Assembly: GCA_963976625.1 (NCBI GenBank)
Contig: CAXBLA010000011.1
Location: 1-64,000, forward strand
Length of the DNA stretch: 64,000 nucleotides
From: UBA1924 sp963976625
GTDB taxonomy: Bacteria > Planctomycetota > Phycisphaerae > Phycisphaerales > UBA1924
Direction of reading: 5' to 3'
A model generated the notes under the pieces. That model saw nothing but the letters and a program-made list of their open reading frames with translations. It was not told the DNA's origin and did not search any database. The position numbers and the translations under genes are program-made. Within the stretch, counting starts at the first letter, position 1. Every line of letters starts with the position of its first letter. Of the stretch, positions 17,648-25,994 are shown piece by piece.

Positions 17648-19098
17648 TCAGCATCACCCGCCCAACCTTGGATCAGATGCAGGCCCTTGAGCATCGCGAG
17701 CAGAGCTTCTATTGGAGCCACTGCGCGGACCTCTACTTCGCCAAGCAGGCCATGCTCGGCGCGTTCACGACGGGCGAGTTGGAAGTCGTGCTGCGGGGCG
17801 CACGATCACAGGATGGACCCGATCAGCTCCGGTTGATCGAGGGGCCGATCGATAAGCAGCAGCTCGAAGAGCTTGGGCTGCGTGGGCAGAGCTGGAAGGG
17901 CGCGGAGCTGCCGATCTTCAATGCCCAGCGTCAGCCCTACGGCAAGGTCGTCTACGGCACATTCTTCACCAAACGCATCCCCAAGTCCTCGAAGGAAAAA
18001 ACCGAGCCTCAGTCGTACTCGGACCCCGACCCACGCTGGCGGGCCAAGCCCGTGCGGGTGCAGACCTACGAGTTTGATCCGTCGCGGTGGACGGCGCTGA
18101 TGTACGCCAAGATCCACAACGAGTGGGTCCCGATCGTGGTCAGCGACGGGCGGACGATCGTGCTTGGGTTCCCGTTCTTCGATCTGCTTGGGTTCAACCA
18201 CGCGATGCCGGCGATCAGCGATGGGTTCTACAAGGCGGATCGCGTCTCGCCGATGCTCCCGCTTGAGCGCTGGCTCCGTGAGCAGATCATAGGTCTGCTC
18301 TCGGCCAACGGGCACACGGCTGAGCCCTCAACGGATTGGCCGCACGACGAGCATGTCGACGGGCGCGGGTGCCTGAGCGTGCGTCATGATTACGACCGGG
18401 ACATCTCGATGGATCGGCTCAATGACATATTGGGTTTTTATGATCGCACCGGGATCAAGGCGACCTGGTTCTTGATCGAGGGCAAGCCACCGCCGGCTGG
18501 GCAGGCGCAGATGATGGTCAACGCCGGGCACGAGATCGCGCTGCACACGATCGCGCCGTCGTTTGACGCGATGAAGAAAGAAGCCGACCGGTTTGTCGAG
18601 CGCTACGGGCAGCGCCCGATGGGCTATACCTGCCATGGCGGGATCGGCAGCCGGGGGCATTTGGCGCTCAATCACAACCGCTGGGCGATCGAGCTGGGCA
18701 TGCACTACGGCGAGTTCATCGGTCGCTGCCGGGGCTTCCCGCACGCCCTGATCGATCCGGGGTGCGATCGCCCGCAGGATCGCGGGCTCCATCTCCCGGA
18801 GATCAAGCCCTTGATTCTTCAGGATTGTCATCACAGCCTGGACCTGACGATGAAGCCCGAGGATCACCAGCTTGAGTTCCTCGGCAAGGACATCCCCAAG
18901 TGTCTTAGCCGCAATGAGCATGTCATTGTGATGAACCACCCGGATATCCACTGGGAGCAGCTCCAGGAGCTGATCCTGGGGCTCGATCTCACCGGCACCT
19001 GGCTGGCCACGCTTGAGCAGGCGGCCAAGTGGACGGCCCAAGAGAAGTATTCCAGCCTGATCACCCTCGGAGAAACCGATGTCGCTGTCGTTTCTTAA
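17644..19098 (+). CDS. Polysaccharide deacetylase-family protein
   Basis: This 484-residue protein has an unrecognised N-terminal half. A NodB-like (beta/alpha) domain starts near residue 240, with SVRHDYDRD as the metal-site strand, ATWFLIEG as strand two, GHEIALHT carrying a candidate metal-binding His, YTCHGGIGSRGH, and VIVMNHPDIHW near the end. These segments match the distant deacetylase group that includes WbmS-like glycan enzymes, so N-deacetylation of a sugar in the polysaccharide is the likely reaction. There is no signal peptide, so it probably acts in the cytoplasm before export. The start overlaps the preceding stop as ATGA, and the last 20 nt overlap the next gene. Confidence 0.78.
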   Translation: MISITRPTLDQMQALEHREQSFYWSHCADLYFAKQAMLGAFTTGELEVVLRGARSQDGPDQLRLIEGPIDKQQLEELGLRGQSWKGAELPIFNAQRQPYGKVVYGTFFTKRIPKSSKEKTEPQSYSDPDPRWRAKPVRVQTYEFDPSRWTALMYAKIHNEWVPIVVSDGRTIVLGFPFFDLLGFNHAMPAISDGFYKADRVSPMLPLERWLREQIIGLLSANGHTAEPSTDWPHDEHVDGRGCLSVRHDYDRDISMDRLNDILGFYDRTGIKATWFLIEGKPPPAGQAQMMVNAGHEIALHTIAPSFDAMKKEADRFVERYGQRPMGYTCHGGIGSRGHLALNHNRWAIELGMHYGEFIGRCRGFPHALIDPGCDRPQDRGLHLPEIKPLILQDCHHSLDLTMKPEDHQLEFLGKDIPKCLSRNEHVIVMNHPDIHWEQLQELILGLDLTGTWLATLEQAAKWTAQEKYSSLITLGETDVAVVS

Positions 19099-21223
19099 AC
19101 CCGGCAAGAAGCCCATCGACGGCGTGTCACCGGCCGGTCGGGTGATGCCCGGGCTGCGGATCGACACCGCCGATGGGCGCCGAGCGATCAACGGGCTCGC
19201 GCTGTCGTACTCCCAGTGCAGCGTGTACTGCCTGAACAAAGAGCCCGAGCTCAACGATCGGATCGAGCTCGATCACACTGACGGGCTCGCGCCCGGGGAT
19301 CTGGTGCTGATCACCAACGCGATGTACGGCGGGAGCTCGCGGAGTGCCTTCCAGTGCATGGTGACGCTGCACACCGTCGAGGATCATGAGGTTAGCTTTT
19401 CGCCACCGCTGCCCAAGCACATCATGCGGTTTACCAAGAGCTTGTTTGTGCTCAAGCGGGCACCCTCGCAGACGATCGCCGCGGGACCGTGCACGGTGAT
19501 CGAAGAGCGTTCGGATGCTGCAATCATCGAAGCCGAGTTCGCAAACGACGACCTCTCATGCACATTGACGCTGACGCTGCGCAACGACTCGCCGAGGATC
19601 GATGTGCAGGCAACAAGCGTGTTCAAGCGAGATGTGCAGCTGTTTAACCTGTCGCTGGTGTTCGATTCCGCGTTGCCCCTGAGCAGCGCGTTTCTCAAGA
19701 ACCGAGTGGTGCGCGATCTCAAGGACGAGCCGCTCAAGCGGGACTTGTGGCTGTGGAAAGAAGGGTGCGCCGCGATCAAGGGTGCGACCAAGGGCTCGGC
19801 GGGCTGGAGCGTGCTCCATAATCCCGAGATCGCGTCGTGCGAGATCGTCACCCGCGGCGTCGGGTTCCCGTTCAAGACCATCGAGCCGCGCCGAGAGCCG
19901 AGCTTTGTGATCAACCTCGAGCACTACAACGCCCAGCACTTTCGGCTGCACAAAGAGTTCATCATCAACACTTGGAGCACTTTTGATGAACACTCGCTGC
20001 CGAGCTTCAAGTCGGGCGAGCGGGCGGAGCACCGATTCTCGATGCATGTGGGCGACGAGCTCGGAGCCCAGCCCAGGCTGATGCTCGCGCCGGGCGGCCA
20101 CCGGGCGGTCAATGTCTGGACCGAGCACGCGGACAAAACAACGATCGAATCACACCGGGCGTCGTACTTCGGTCACGAGACCATCACCTCGGCGGACGAC
20201 GCGATTGGCGGGTTCGTCAAGCACGGGCATGTCGTCACCAAGAGCGTCTTCTGCGAGAACCCATTGGGCTATCAGATCGCGTTGATGCGTGACGGCCAGG
20301 TCATCCGAACGGGCTCAACACTGGCGATGGAGGAGAGCCCCGAGTTTGTCGAGCTGCTCGATCAGCTTCACGATCGCGGGCACGAGATCTGCGTCCACGC
20401 GATCCGCCCAGATTCCGAAAAGGGCGGCAAGCCCGACGGCTTGCCCGAGAAGATCGACGCGGTCTATGAACGCTACAAGGGCCACACATGGATCGATCAC
20501 GCGCTTGAGAAAGTCGAGTTCTGCGCCGGGTTCCGAGGTCTTCTTCCAGAGGATGAATGGTCGATGCTCGACGCGTGGAAGAAGAACGACATCCGCTACT
20601 TCTGGACCTGGTCGTCTGCTGATTTTATGCCCAAGGGCAAAGACATGATCGACCTGCTGCACAACGACGGCGACGGCGCGATGCCCACGCCGCTGTACTG
20701 GCGACATCCGATGCTCCCCGAGGGCTGTGTCGTGTGGGGGGCCAACGAGTGCCACCTGGACTATTTTTCGGATCAGGTGATCGACCAGCTCGTGCTCGAT
20801 CGCGGGGTCTCGGTCCAGCAGCACTACTACCCGTTTATCACCTGCGAGCTCCACTCGTTCGGGTTTATTGATCGCGATGAGAACGGGCACTACACCACCA
20901 CCGAGCAGTTCGATGCGATGCTCGCGCACATGAGCGGCCTGCGCGATCAGGGCGAGCTGTGCCTGACCACTGTTGGCAAGATACTCGACTACTGGATCGC
21001 GCTCGAGGGCATCACGCACACGCTGTTGCCCGATGGACGCTTCGAGCTGGTCAACACGAGCGATGAGCCGGTGAATGGATTGAGCTTTGTCGTAAGTGCC
21101 GGGTCTGTGCGCACAAACGATGTTCTGATCCAGCAACGCACCATCGATCGGGGCGATGTGCTCGTCTGGTTCGATATGCCAGCGCGTGGGCGTATGATCT
21201 TCGAGACGACGCCGATCGCTTAA
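19079..21223 (+). CDS. Beta-sandwich + deacetylase-like protein
   Basis: This 714-residue protein is the largest in the operon. Residues 1 to about 370 are rich in predicted beta strands, with long alternating hydrophobic stretches as in carbohydrate-binding sandwiches such as heparinase-type folds. The C-terminal half contains HDRGHEICVHAIRPDS, similar to the GHEIALHT segment of the preceding protein, then FCAGFRG and CLTTVGKILDYW, so it looks like a remote polysaccharide deacetylase. The residue expected at the first metal-site Asp is not evident. The ATG at 19079 has GGAG upstream and lies inside the preceding gene. There is no signal peptide. Glycan modification is inferred from domain type and neighbours. 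Confidence 0.65.
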   Translation: MSLSFLKPGKKPIDGVSPAGRVMPGLRIDTADGRRAINGLALSYSQCSVYCLNKEPELNDRIELDHTDGLAPGDLVLITNAMYGGSSRSAFQCMVTLHTVEDHEVSFSPPLPKHIMRFTKSLFVLKRAPSQTIAAGPCTVIEERSDAAIIEAEFANDDLSCTLTLTLRNDSPRIDVQATSVFKRDVQLFNLSLVFDSALPLSSAFLKNRVVRDLKDEPLKRDLWLWKEGCAAIKGATKGSAGWSVLHNPEIASCEIVTRGVGFPFKTIEPRREPSFVINLEHYNAQHFRLHKEFIINTWSTFDEHSLPSFKSGERAEHRFSMHVGDELGAQPRLMLAPGGHRAVNVWTEHADKTTIESHRASYFGHETITSADDAIGGFVKHGHVVTKSVFCENPLGYQIALMRDGQVIRTGSTLAMEESPEFVELLDQLHDRGHEICVHAIRPDSEKGGKPDGLPEKIDAVYERYKGHTWIDHALEKVEFCAGFRGLLPEDEWSMLDAWKKNDIRYFWTWSSADFMPKGKDMIDLLHNDGDGAMPTPLYWRHPMLPEGCVVWGANECHLDYFSDQVIDQLVLDRGVSVQQHYYPFITCELHSFGFIDRDENGHYTTTEQFDAMLAHMSGLRDQGELCLTTVGKILDYWIALEGITHTLLPDGRFELVNTSDEPVNGLSFVVSAGSVRTNDVLIQQRTIDRGDVLVWFDMPARGRMIFETTPIA

Positions 21224-21244
21224 GTCACATTGAAGGAACTATCT

Positions 21245-22048
21245 ATGAGCCAAGCCGCCAATGCTATTGAGAAGAAGCCCGTCCGCCCCAGCGATGTCGA
21301 TTGGCTGCTCGACGAGGAGAACGGGTTCGTGCTCTTCTTCCGCCCACGCTGCGGCAGCACCACCCTCACCCGCTGGTTCTTCGAGAACATGGGCGTGGTG
21401 TTCAGCGGGTTCTCGATCTCGGCGTACCGCGTCGAGTGGCTCGAATCGCGGATGGAGCACCTGCAGCAGGTCCTCGATGAGCGCTACGACGAGCTGCACA
21501 AGTTTGTCGTCATCCGCGATCCGATCGAGCGGGCGGTGAGCAGCTACCTGCATGTGGTCAACAACAAGACCGACGCGCAGTGGAGCGTGGTCAAGCCGCT
21601 GGTTGATCCGGGGCTCGAGAAGCACGATCTGACCTTCCGCCAGTGGGTCGAGTACCTGAGCAAGATCGATCTCGACACCGCGCACATCATCTGGCGTCGC
21701 CAGTCGGCCCTCTCGTGCTGGGAGCGCGGGGTCAACGATGTGGTCTCGCTTGATGCGATGAACGAGTACCTGGGCAAGATGAACGATCGGTTTGATCTGC
21801 CGACCAAGCCGACCTTTAACTCGGTGACGGTGCCTCAATCAGAAAAGACCACGCCGCGGGGGTTGTTTAAGAACAAGTTCTTTGGCGATACGCCGTTCAG
21901 CGAGCTGCTCAAGTACAAGGGCAAAGCCTACTTCGAGCGGTTCCCGGATTACTCGTTCTTCTATGACCGTAAGCTCCGCGCGACGATCAACGAGATCTAC
22001 AAGGACGACATCGCGCTCTTTGATGAGCACTGCAAGCCGGCTGATTGA
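21245..22048 (+). CDS. Sulfotransferase-family protein
   Basis: This 267-residue protein probably transfers sulfate from PAPS to a glycan. The 5'-phosphosulfate loop is RPRCGSTT at residues 33-40, and the 3'-phosphate site is FVVIRDPIERAVSSY ending at residue 100. Both are hallmarks of carbohydrate sulfotransferases. The ATG at 21245 has AAGGAA about 8 nt upstream; a TTG 15 nt earlier is less likely. It closes the plus-strand operon and converges on the ABC exporter genes. The acceptor is unknown. A sulfated surface polysaccharide would suit a marine planctomycete, but that is inference. Confidence 0.85.
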   Translation: MSQAANAIEKKPVRPSDVDWLLDEENGFVLFFRPRCGSTTLTRWFFENMGVVFSGFSISAYRVEWLESRMEHLQQVLDERYDELHKFVVIRDPIERAVSSYLHVVNNKTDAQWSVVKPLVDPGLEKHDLTFRQWVEYLSKIDLDTAHIIWRRQSALSCWERGVNDVVSLDAMNEYLGKMNDRFDLPTKPTFNSVTVPQSEKTTPRGLFKNKFFGDTPFSELLKYKGKAYFERFPDYSFFYDRKLRATINEIYKDDIALFDEHCKPAD

Positions 22049-22057
22049 TGAAGCCGA

Positions 22058-22879
22058 TCACGCCTGCCCGGCTTCGTCTTTGTTTGAATAGATCTGCTCG
22101 TAGAGCCCCACCACTTCTTCGGTGGGGCCGTCGGCGATGATCTTGCCGGCTTGCACTAATATAGCACGGTTGCAGTGCTGGCGGATAAAGCTCAGGCTGT
22201 GGCTGACGATCACCTGGCACGATGCCTGCTCGAGCATCTCGCGGAGTGTCCGCTCGGACTTCTGCTTGAACTGCAGATCGCCGACGCTAAAAACCTCATC
22301 GATGAGCAAAATATCGGGGCGCATCACCAGCACGATCGCGAAGCTCACCCGGCTGATCATCCCCGAAGAATAGTACTTCATGGGGACTTCAATATGCTCT
22401 CCGATGTCGGCGTACTCGATGACCTCTTCGAGCTTGGAGTCGATCTCCTCGCGCGACATGCCCAGCGTGAGCGCGTTGAGCACGATGTTGTCGCGTCCGC
22501 TCATCTGGTTTTTGAAACCTGTCCCCAGGCTCAGCAGCGTCGAGACGCGCCCGTTGAGCTCGACCGAGCCCTCGTCGGGCTCGTAGATGCCCGCGATCGT
22601 GCGCAAGAGCGTGGACTTGCCCGAGCCATTGGGCCCGATGACCCCCACGACATCGCCCGTGTTGATCTGGACGCTGACATTCTGGAGCGCGTGCGAGTAG
22701 CCCGGCTTGTGCCCCCGGCTCATGCGTTTGTAGAGCTCGGCGAGCTTCTGCTTGACCGAATAACAGCGATCGAAGCTGTGCTTGAAGCTGATGCGGACAT
22801 TGTCGACGATGATCTTGGCTTCCTGCTCAGCGATGGGAGCGGCCGGGTTTGCTTGCTGGTTGTGCTGTTCGTTGTTGAT
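22058..22879 (-). CDS. Polysaccharide ABC exporter ATPase, AUC start
   Basis: This 273-residue ATPase of the Wzt/KpsT/TagH type powers export of a surface polysaccharide. Walker A GPNGSGKS is at about 82-89, the signature YSSGM near 170-174, and Walker B LLIDEVFSVGD near 191-201. The reading frame stays open 52 codons beyond the first ATG (22723). The extra part includes KIIVDNVRISF and YSVKQKLAELYKR, which correspond to the first strand and the following segment of this family, so a start at the ATG would cut off the nucleotide-binding domain. No ATG, GTG, TTG or CTG exists in that extension. An AAAGGAG site lies 8 nt before an ATC at 22877-22879, the proposed start. It is the last gene of the minus-strand operon. 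Confidence 0.85.
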   Translation of the reverse strand: MNNEQHNQQANPAAPIAEQEAKIIVDNVRISFKHSFDRCYSVKQKLAELYKRMSRGHKPGYSHALQNVSVQINTGDVVGVIGPNGSGKSTLLRTIAGIYEPDEGSVELNGRVSTLLSLGTGFKNQMSGRDNIVLNALTLGMSREEIDSKLEEVIEYADIGEHIEVPMKYYSSGMISRVSFAIVLVMRPDILLIDEVFSVGDLQFKQKSERTLREMLEQASCQVIVSHSLSFIRQHCNRAILVQAGKIIADGPTEEVVGLYEQIYSNKDEAGQA

Positions 22880-22937
22880 TGGCTTGGCTCCTTTCTTTGC
22901 TGATCAGGTTTGTGTGGTTTGGAGTGCGTCGATGATG

Positions 22938-23846
22938 CTAGATCGACTTGGTGATCTTCGCTCGGCAGCGCTCATACACCTGATGCGCGAACAGGAACAA
23001 CCCGAGCGAACTGCAGGCCGCGAGCCCGAGCTGCCACATCGCGATGGGATCACTGCCGAGCAGCGACCATTTGATCATCGCGAAGTTGACCGCGAACGGG
23101 TTGAGCATGATCAAATCGATCAGCGGCACGGGCCCGATGTTAGCGGTGAGGAAATCGACGCCGTAGATGACCGGGCAGAGGTACATCATCATCAGGATGA
23201 ACAACCCGGCGGCTTTCTCCAGATCGCGGAAGAACACCGACAGGGTCGCCACTATCAACCCCAGCGACCAGGTGTTGAGCAGCAGCATCCCGATCCAGAC
23301 CGGATACAGCGCCAGACGCCAGCTCAGCTCCGGGCCCCACATCAGCAGGATCACGGCCATAATCCCCATCTTGATGACCAGATGCTGGAGCTGCTCGCGG
23401 AAGAGCACGCCCACAAAGACCACCGGGGGCACGGGCGATTGCTTGAGTAGGCTGTCGTTGCTGGTGATGGCGGTGGTCGAGTTGGACACGCACAGGTTGA
23501 GGAAGCTCCAGTGCAGGATGCCCACCGAGATGGTGACGAAGACCAACTTGGGTCGGGTGCCCCCGCCGCCGAAGATGTAGTTGACGACCACGAAGTACAC
23601 CGCGATCTGGACCACCGGCGGGATCAGATGCCACAGACGCCCGAGCAGGGTGTTGATGACCTTGGTCCGCAGGTTGCCCGAGACGATAAACGAGATCAGC
23701 GATCGGCGGTTCCAGATCTGGGACCAATGACTCATTGGCGCGCGAAGCATGCCCAGTCGCTGGCCGCTGGCGAAGACGCTGCGGTGCGGGTTGATCAGCT
23801 CGTCGAACACGGGCTGGCTCGATTGTGAACTCGGGTTTGTACTCAT
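22938..23846 (-). CDS. ABC-2 type polysaccharide exporter permease
   Basis: This 302-residue integral membrane protein of the Wzm/KpsM/TagG family forms the channel that moves lipid-linked or finished polysaccharide across the inner membrane. It has an amphipathic N-terminal part, six predicted membrane helices between about residues 65 and 290, and the family segment around GRLWHLIPPVVQIAVYF, with FFRDLEKAAGLFI in the middle. It overlaps the upstream methyltransferase by ATGA and precedes the ATPase by 58 nt, forming one operon. The ATPase has no clear C-terminal carbohydrate-binding domain, so recognition of a modified glycan end, as in some Wzm/Wzt systems, is not evident. Confidence 0.9.
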   Translation of the reverse strand: MSTNPSSQSSQPVFDELINPHRSVFASGQRLGMLRAPMSHWSQIWNRRSLISFIVSGNLRTKVINTLLGRLWHLIPPVVQIAVYFVVVNYIFGGGGTRPKLVFVTISVGILHWSFLNLCVSNSTTAITSNDSLLKQSPVPPVVFVGVLFREQLQHLVIKMGIMAVILLMWGPELSWRLALYPVWIGMLLLNTWSLGLIVATLSVFFRDLEKAAGLFILMMMYLCPVIYGVDFLTANIGPVPLIDLIMLNPFAVNFAMIKWSLLGSDPIAMWQLGLAACSSLGLFLFAHQVYERCRAKITKSI

Positions 23847-24685
23847 GCCTTGACCCCATCGGCGGCCCGCCCGACGAGCCCGAAGGATCGGCAGAAGATC
23901 GGCGAGGTGATCGCGACGCGGACGCCATCAGAAAGGCGGTTGTGCAGTCGCCCGTTGGGGTGGTAGCTGATGCGCTCGAGCCCGGCTTGACGCGCGAGCT
24001 TGCGGAGCCCGGGATAGGAGGTGTAGTCGATGTCTGAGAGATCACGCCGCCCGAGCCTGGTGGTGATGCGTTTGGCCATGCTTCTGGGAATCCAGTGCAC
24101 GATGGGCAGGCGGGTGAAGGGCTCGCGGGGGTTGACTGGGTTGGGCACAAAGATCATCAGCGTGCCCCCGGGCTTGAGCATGGCCGAGAGTCGGCGGATG
24201 ACATCGAGTTTTTGCTCGCGCCCGACTACATACTGCAGGGTGTTGTTGAGCAGAATCACATCGTAGGGCCCGGCGTCCTCATCGAGCGTGTCGCATAGAT
24301 AGTCAAACTGGTTGAACCGCACGCCTTTGGCAAGCTCGGGCTCTGCATCGGCGAAGGATCGCCCGAGGGCGAGGAAGCCCTCGGAGCGGTCGTAGGCATC
24401 GATCTTGGCGCCGGTGACGCAGTGCATCAGCAGGGGCATGAAGCCGTAGCCGCAGCCGAAGTCGCCGATGGTGTGGTGTGATTGAATGCCCAAGAGCTCG
24501 ACGATCTCGTTGACGCGATCGATCATGGCGCTGGTGTTGACCTGGATCGTCGCTTCGATCGCCTGCTCGCTGGCGTTGGTCTTGGTCATCGCATCGCGGA
24601 TGAGCCGATCCACCGCGGCGGAGTAGTCCGCCCATCGGGCGCTGGATTGGAAGAGCCCCTCATGACTCGCGACTTGATCCTGCAC
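23843..24685 (-). CDS. SAM methyltransferase next to ABC exporter
   Basis: This 280-residue class I methyltransferase has motif I IGDFGCGYGF at residues 73-82, an acidic strand end in KIDAYDRSEGF, YDVILLNNTLQYV as motif IV region, and KPGGTLMIFVPNPV. It is not closely similar to the pair in the opposing operon. The GTG start at 24685 is supported by CGGAGAA about 10 nt upstream. It heads the three-gene exporter operon. In ABC-dependent O-antigen systems, methylation of the chain end can stop growth and mark the chain for export; that role is possible here but unproven. Confidence 0.82.
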   Translation of the reverse strand: MQDQVASHEGLFQSSARWADYSAAVDRLIRDAMTKTNASEQAIEATIQVNTSAMIDRVNEIVELLGIQSHHTIGDFGCGYGFMPLLMHCVTGAKIDAYDRSEGFLALGRSFADAEPELAKGVRFNQFDYLCDTLDEDAGPYDVILLNNTLQYVVGREQKLDVIRRLSAMLKPGGTLMIFVPNPVNPREPFTRLPIVHWIPRSMAKRITTRLGRRDLSDIDYTSYPGLRKLARQAGLERISYHPNGRLHNRLSDGVRVAITSPIFCRSFGLVGRAADGVKA

Positions 24686-24824
24686 CGTGAAGCGTTCTCC
24701 GTTGATGATCGCTCATGCGTATGGGCGGCCGCGTTGCTAAACACAGCCTCAGACGGTACACTCAGTTGGCAGAGTTTTCAACACCGCACCGGGTTTGAGC
24801 CCCCATTCATGGCTTCGATCAACA

Positions 24825-24843
24825 GGGATCATGGAATGATCCC
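24825..24843. repeat. 8-bp inverted repeat in divergent intergenic region
   Basis: GGGATCAT and ATGATCCC are separated by GGA, 31 nt before the ATG at 24874. It may be an operator or a leader hairpin; no T run follows, so it is not a terminator. Confidence 0.4.
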
Positions 24844-24873
24844 CGGGCGGAACTGCGGAACGGACACCAGTTG

Positions 24874-25959
24874 ATGCGCGCACCACGAAACACCATCTCG
24901 CCGATCTTGCTTGTGCTGGTTGCCAACTCGGCGATCGCATTTGGTCAGCCAGATTCTGACACCGATCCCCAGCCCGGCTCGCCGGCGCAGGTCGAGGACG
25001 CGTTGTCGATCCTCCCGCGTGTGGGCACGAATCAAGAACCGGTCATGCCCACGACGCCCGAGGTCTCGGTGCCCAAGCAGCCCGGGCTCACCGAAGGGCA
25101 GGACTGGCTCAAGGTGCTCCACGAGACCCTCGATGAAGCAACGGAGCCGACCAAACTGGCCGAGGGGGCGTTCGTGCTCAAGCGGCTCGGCCAGTTGTAC
25201 GAGGGCCCGAGCGATCTGCTGATCTTTGTGCCCGACAAAGCGACACGCTCGATTGCGGAATCGCCCGTGCTGCTGATGCCCTGCCAAGCCCTCGAGCAGC
25301 TTGAGTCTGAATGGACCGGGCAGCAGGTCGAGGTCTCTGGAGAGATCTTTACCTATCACGGGCGGAATCAGCTGCTGATCTCGTCGTACCGGATCGGAAC
25401 CTTCATCCACGACTCGGCCAAGCCCCAGCCGGACGATACTGCTGAGCCTAAACAAGCACCAGAGCAAGATCCCGAACGCGAACCCTCGACAAACGAGCCG
25501 ACCGGGCTCGAAGCGGACCCGGCCGTGCGTGATCTGCTCAACGAGCTCAACTTCGATGCCGAGCCTACAGACGCCAACCCGAGTCAGGCGAATCGCCAGG
25601 CCATGCACGACCAGCTCACCCCACGCCACCAGCTGGGCGGGCGTCAGCAGGTGACCACGACCTCAGCGGGGCTCAAGGAGGGCACGCTGATCATGCGTCG
25701 CCCGGCGCGGATGATCCGCAATAGCTCCGGGGCGTGGACGATCGTCTTTGATAACGACGATCCTGAGCACACCGATTCGATCGAGCTGATCGTCGAGCCG
25801 TGCCGAATGCTGATGCGGATGGAGTCGATCGCGATGCAATCGGGCGACGCGGGTCGCCTGCTTGTTTCGGGTCGCGTGTATGCCTACAAGGGTGCCAACT
25901 ACATCCTGCCGACGCTGATCCAGCGCGTGCGGGCGCAAGAAATCAACAGCTTGCAGTAG
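24874..25959 (+). CDS. Secreted protein with duplicated domain
   Basis: This 361-residue protein has a signal peptide (about 1-24, ending AIAFGQ). Two halves share a pattern: residues about 96-176 and 267-350 both begin with EG followed by hydrophobic-basic residues, and pass through a strand (LLIFVPD or TIVFDND), a proline-cysteine pair (LMPCQAL or VEPCRML), a leucine/methionine-rich segment ending ES, and VSGEIFTYHGRN or VSGRVYAYKGAN. A linker rich in Pro, Glu and Asp joins them. The domain resembles a small OB-like barrel but I cannot name it. The single cysteine in each repeat may pair across them. A TTG one codon upstream is ignored in favour of the ATG. It is probably periplasmic. Confidence 0.75.
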   Translation: MRAPRNTISPILLVLVANSAIAFGQPDSDTDPQPGSPAQVEDALSILPRVGTNQEPVMPTTPEVSVPKQPGLTEGQDWLKVLHETLDEATEPTKLAEGAFVLKRLGQLYEGPSDLLIFVPDKATRSIAESPVLLMPCQALEQLESEWTGQQVEVSGEIFTYHGRNQLLISSYRIGTFIHDSAKPQPDDTAEPKQAPEQDPEREPSTNEPTGLEADPAVRDLLNELNFDAEPTDANPSQANRQAMHDQLTPRHQLGGRQQVTTTSAGLKEGTLIMRRPARMIRNSSGAWTIVFDNDDPEHTDSIELIVEPCRMLMRMESIAMQSGDAGRLLVSGRVYAYKGANYILPTLIQRVRAQEINSLQ

Positions 25960-25994
25960 CGGCTGGTTGATCCCGTTTGACGAAACAATCTGTT

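Noticed and set aside
22058..22723. Start of the ABC ATPase at the ATG at 22723
   Set aside because: This would remove the first strand and hinge region of the nucleotide-binding domain and has no ribosome site, whereas the extended frame has AAAGGAG at the right distance from an ATC.
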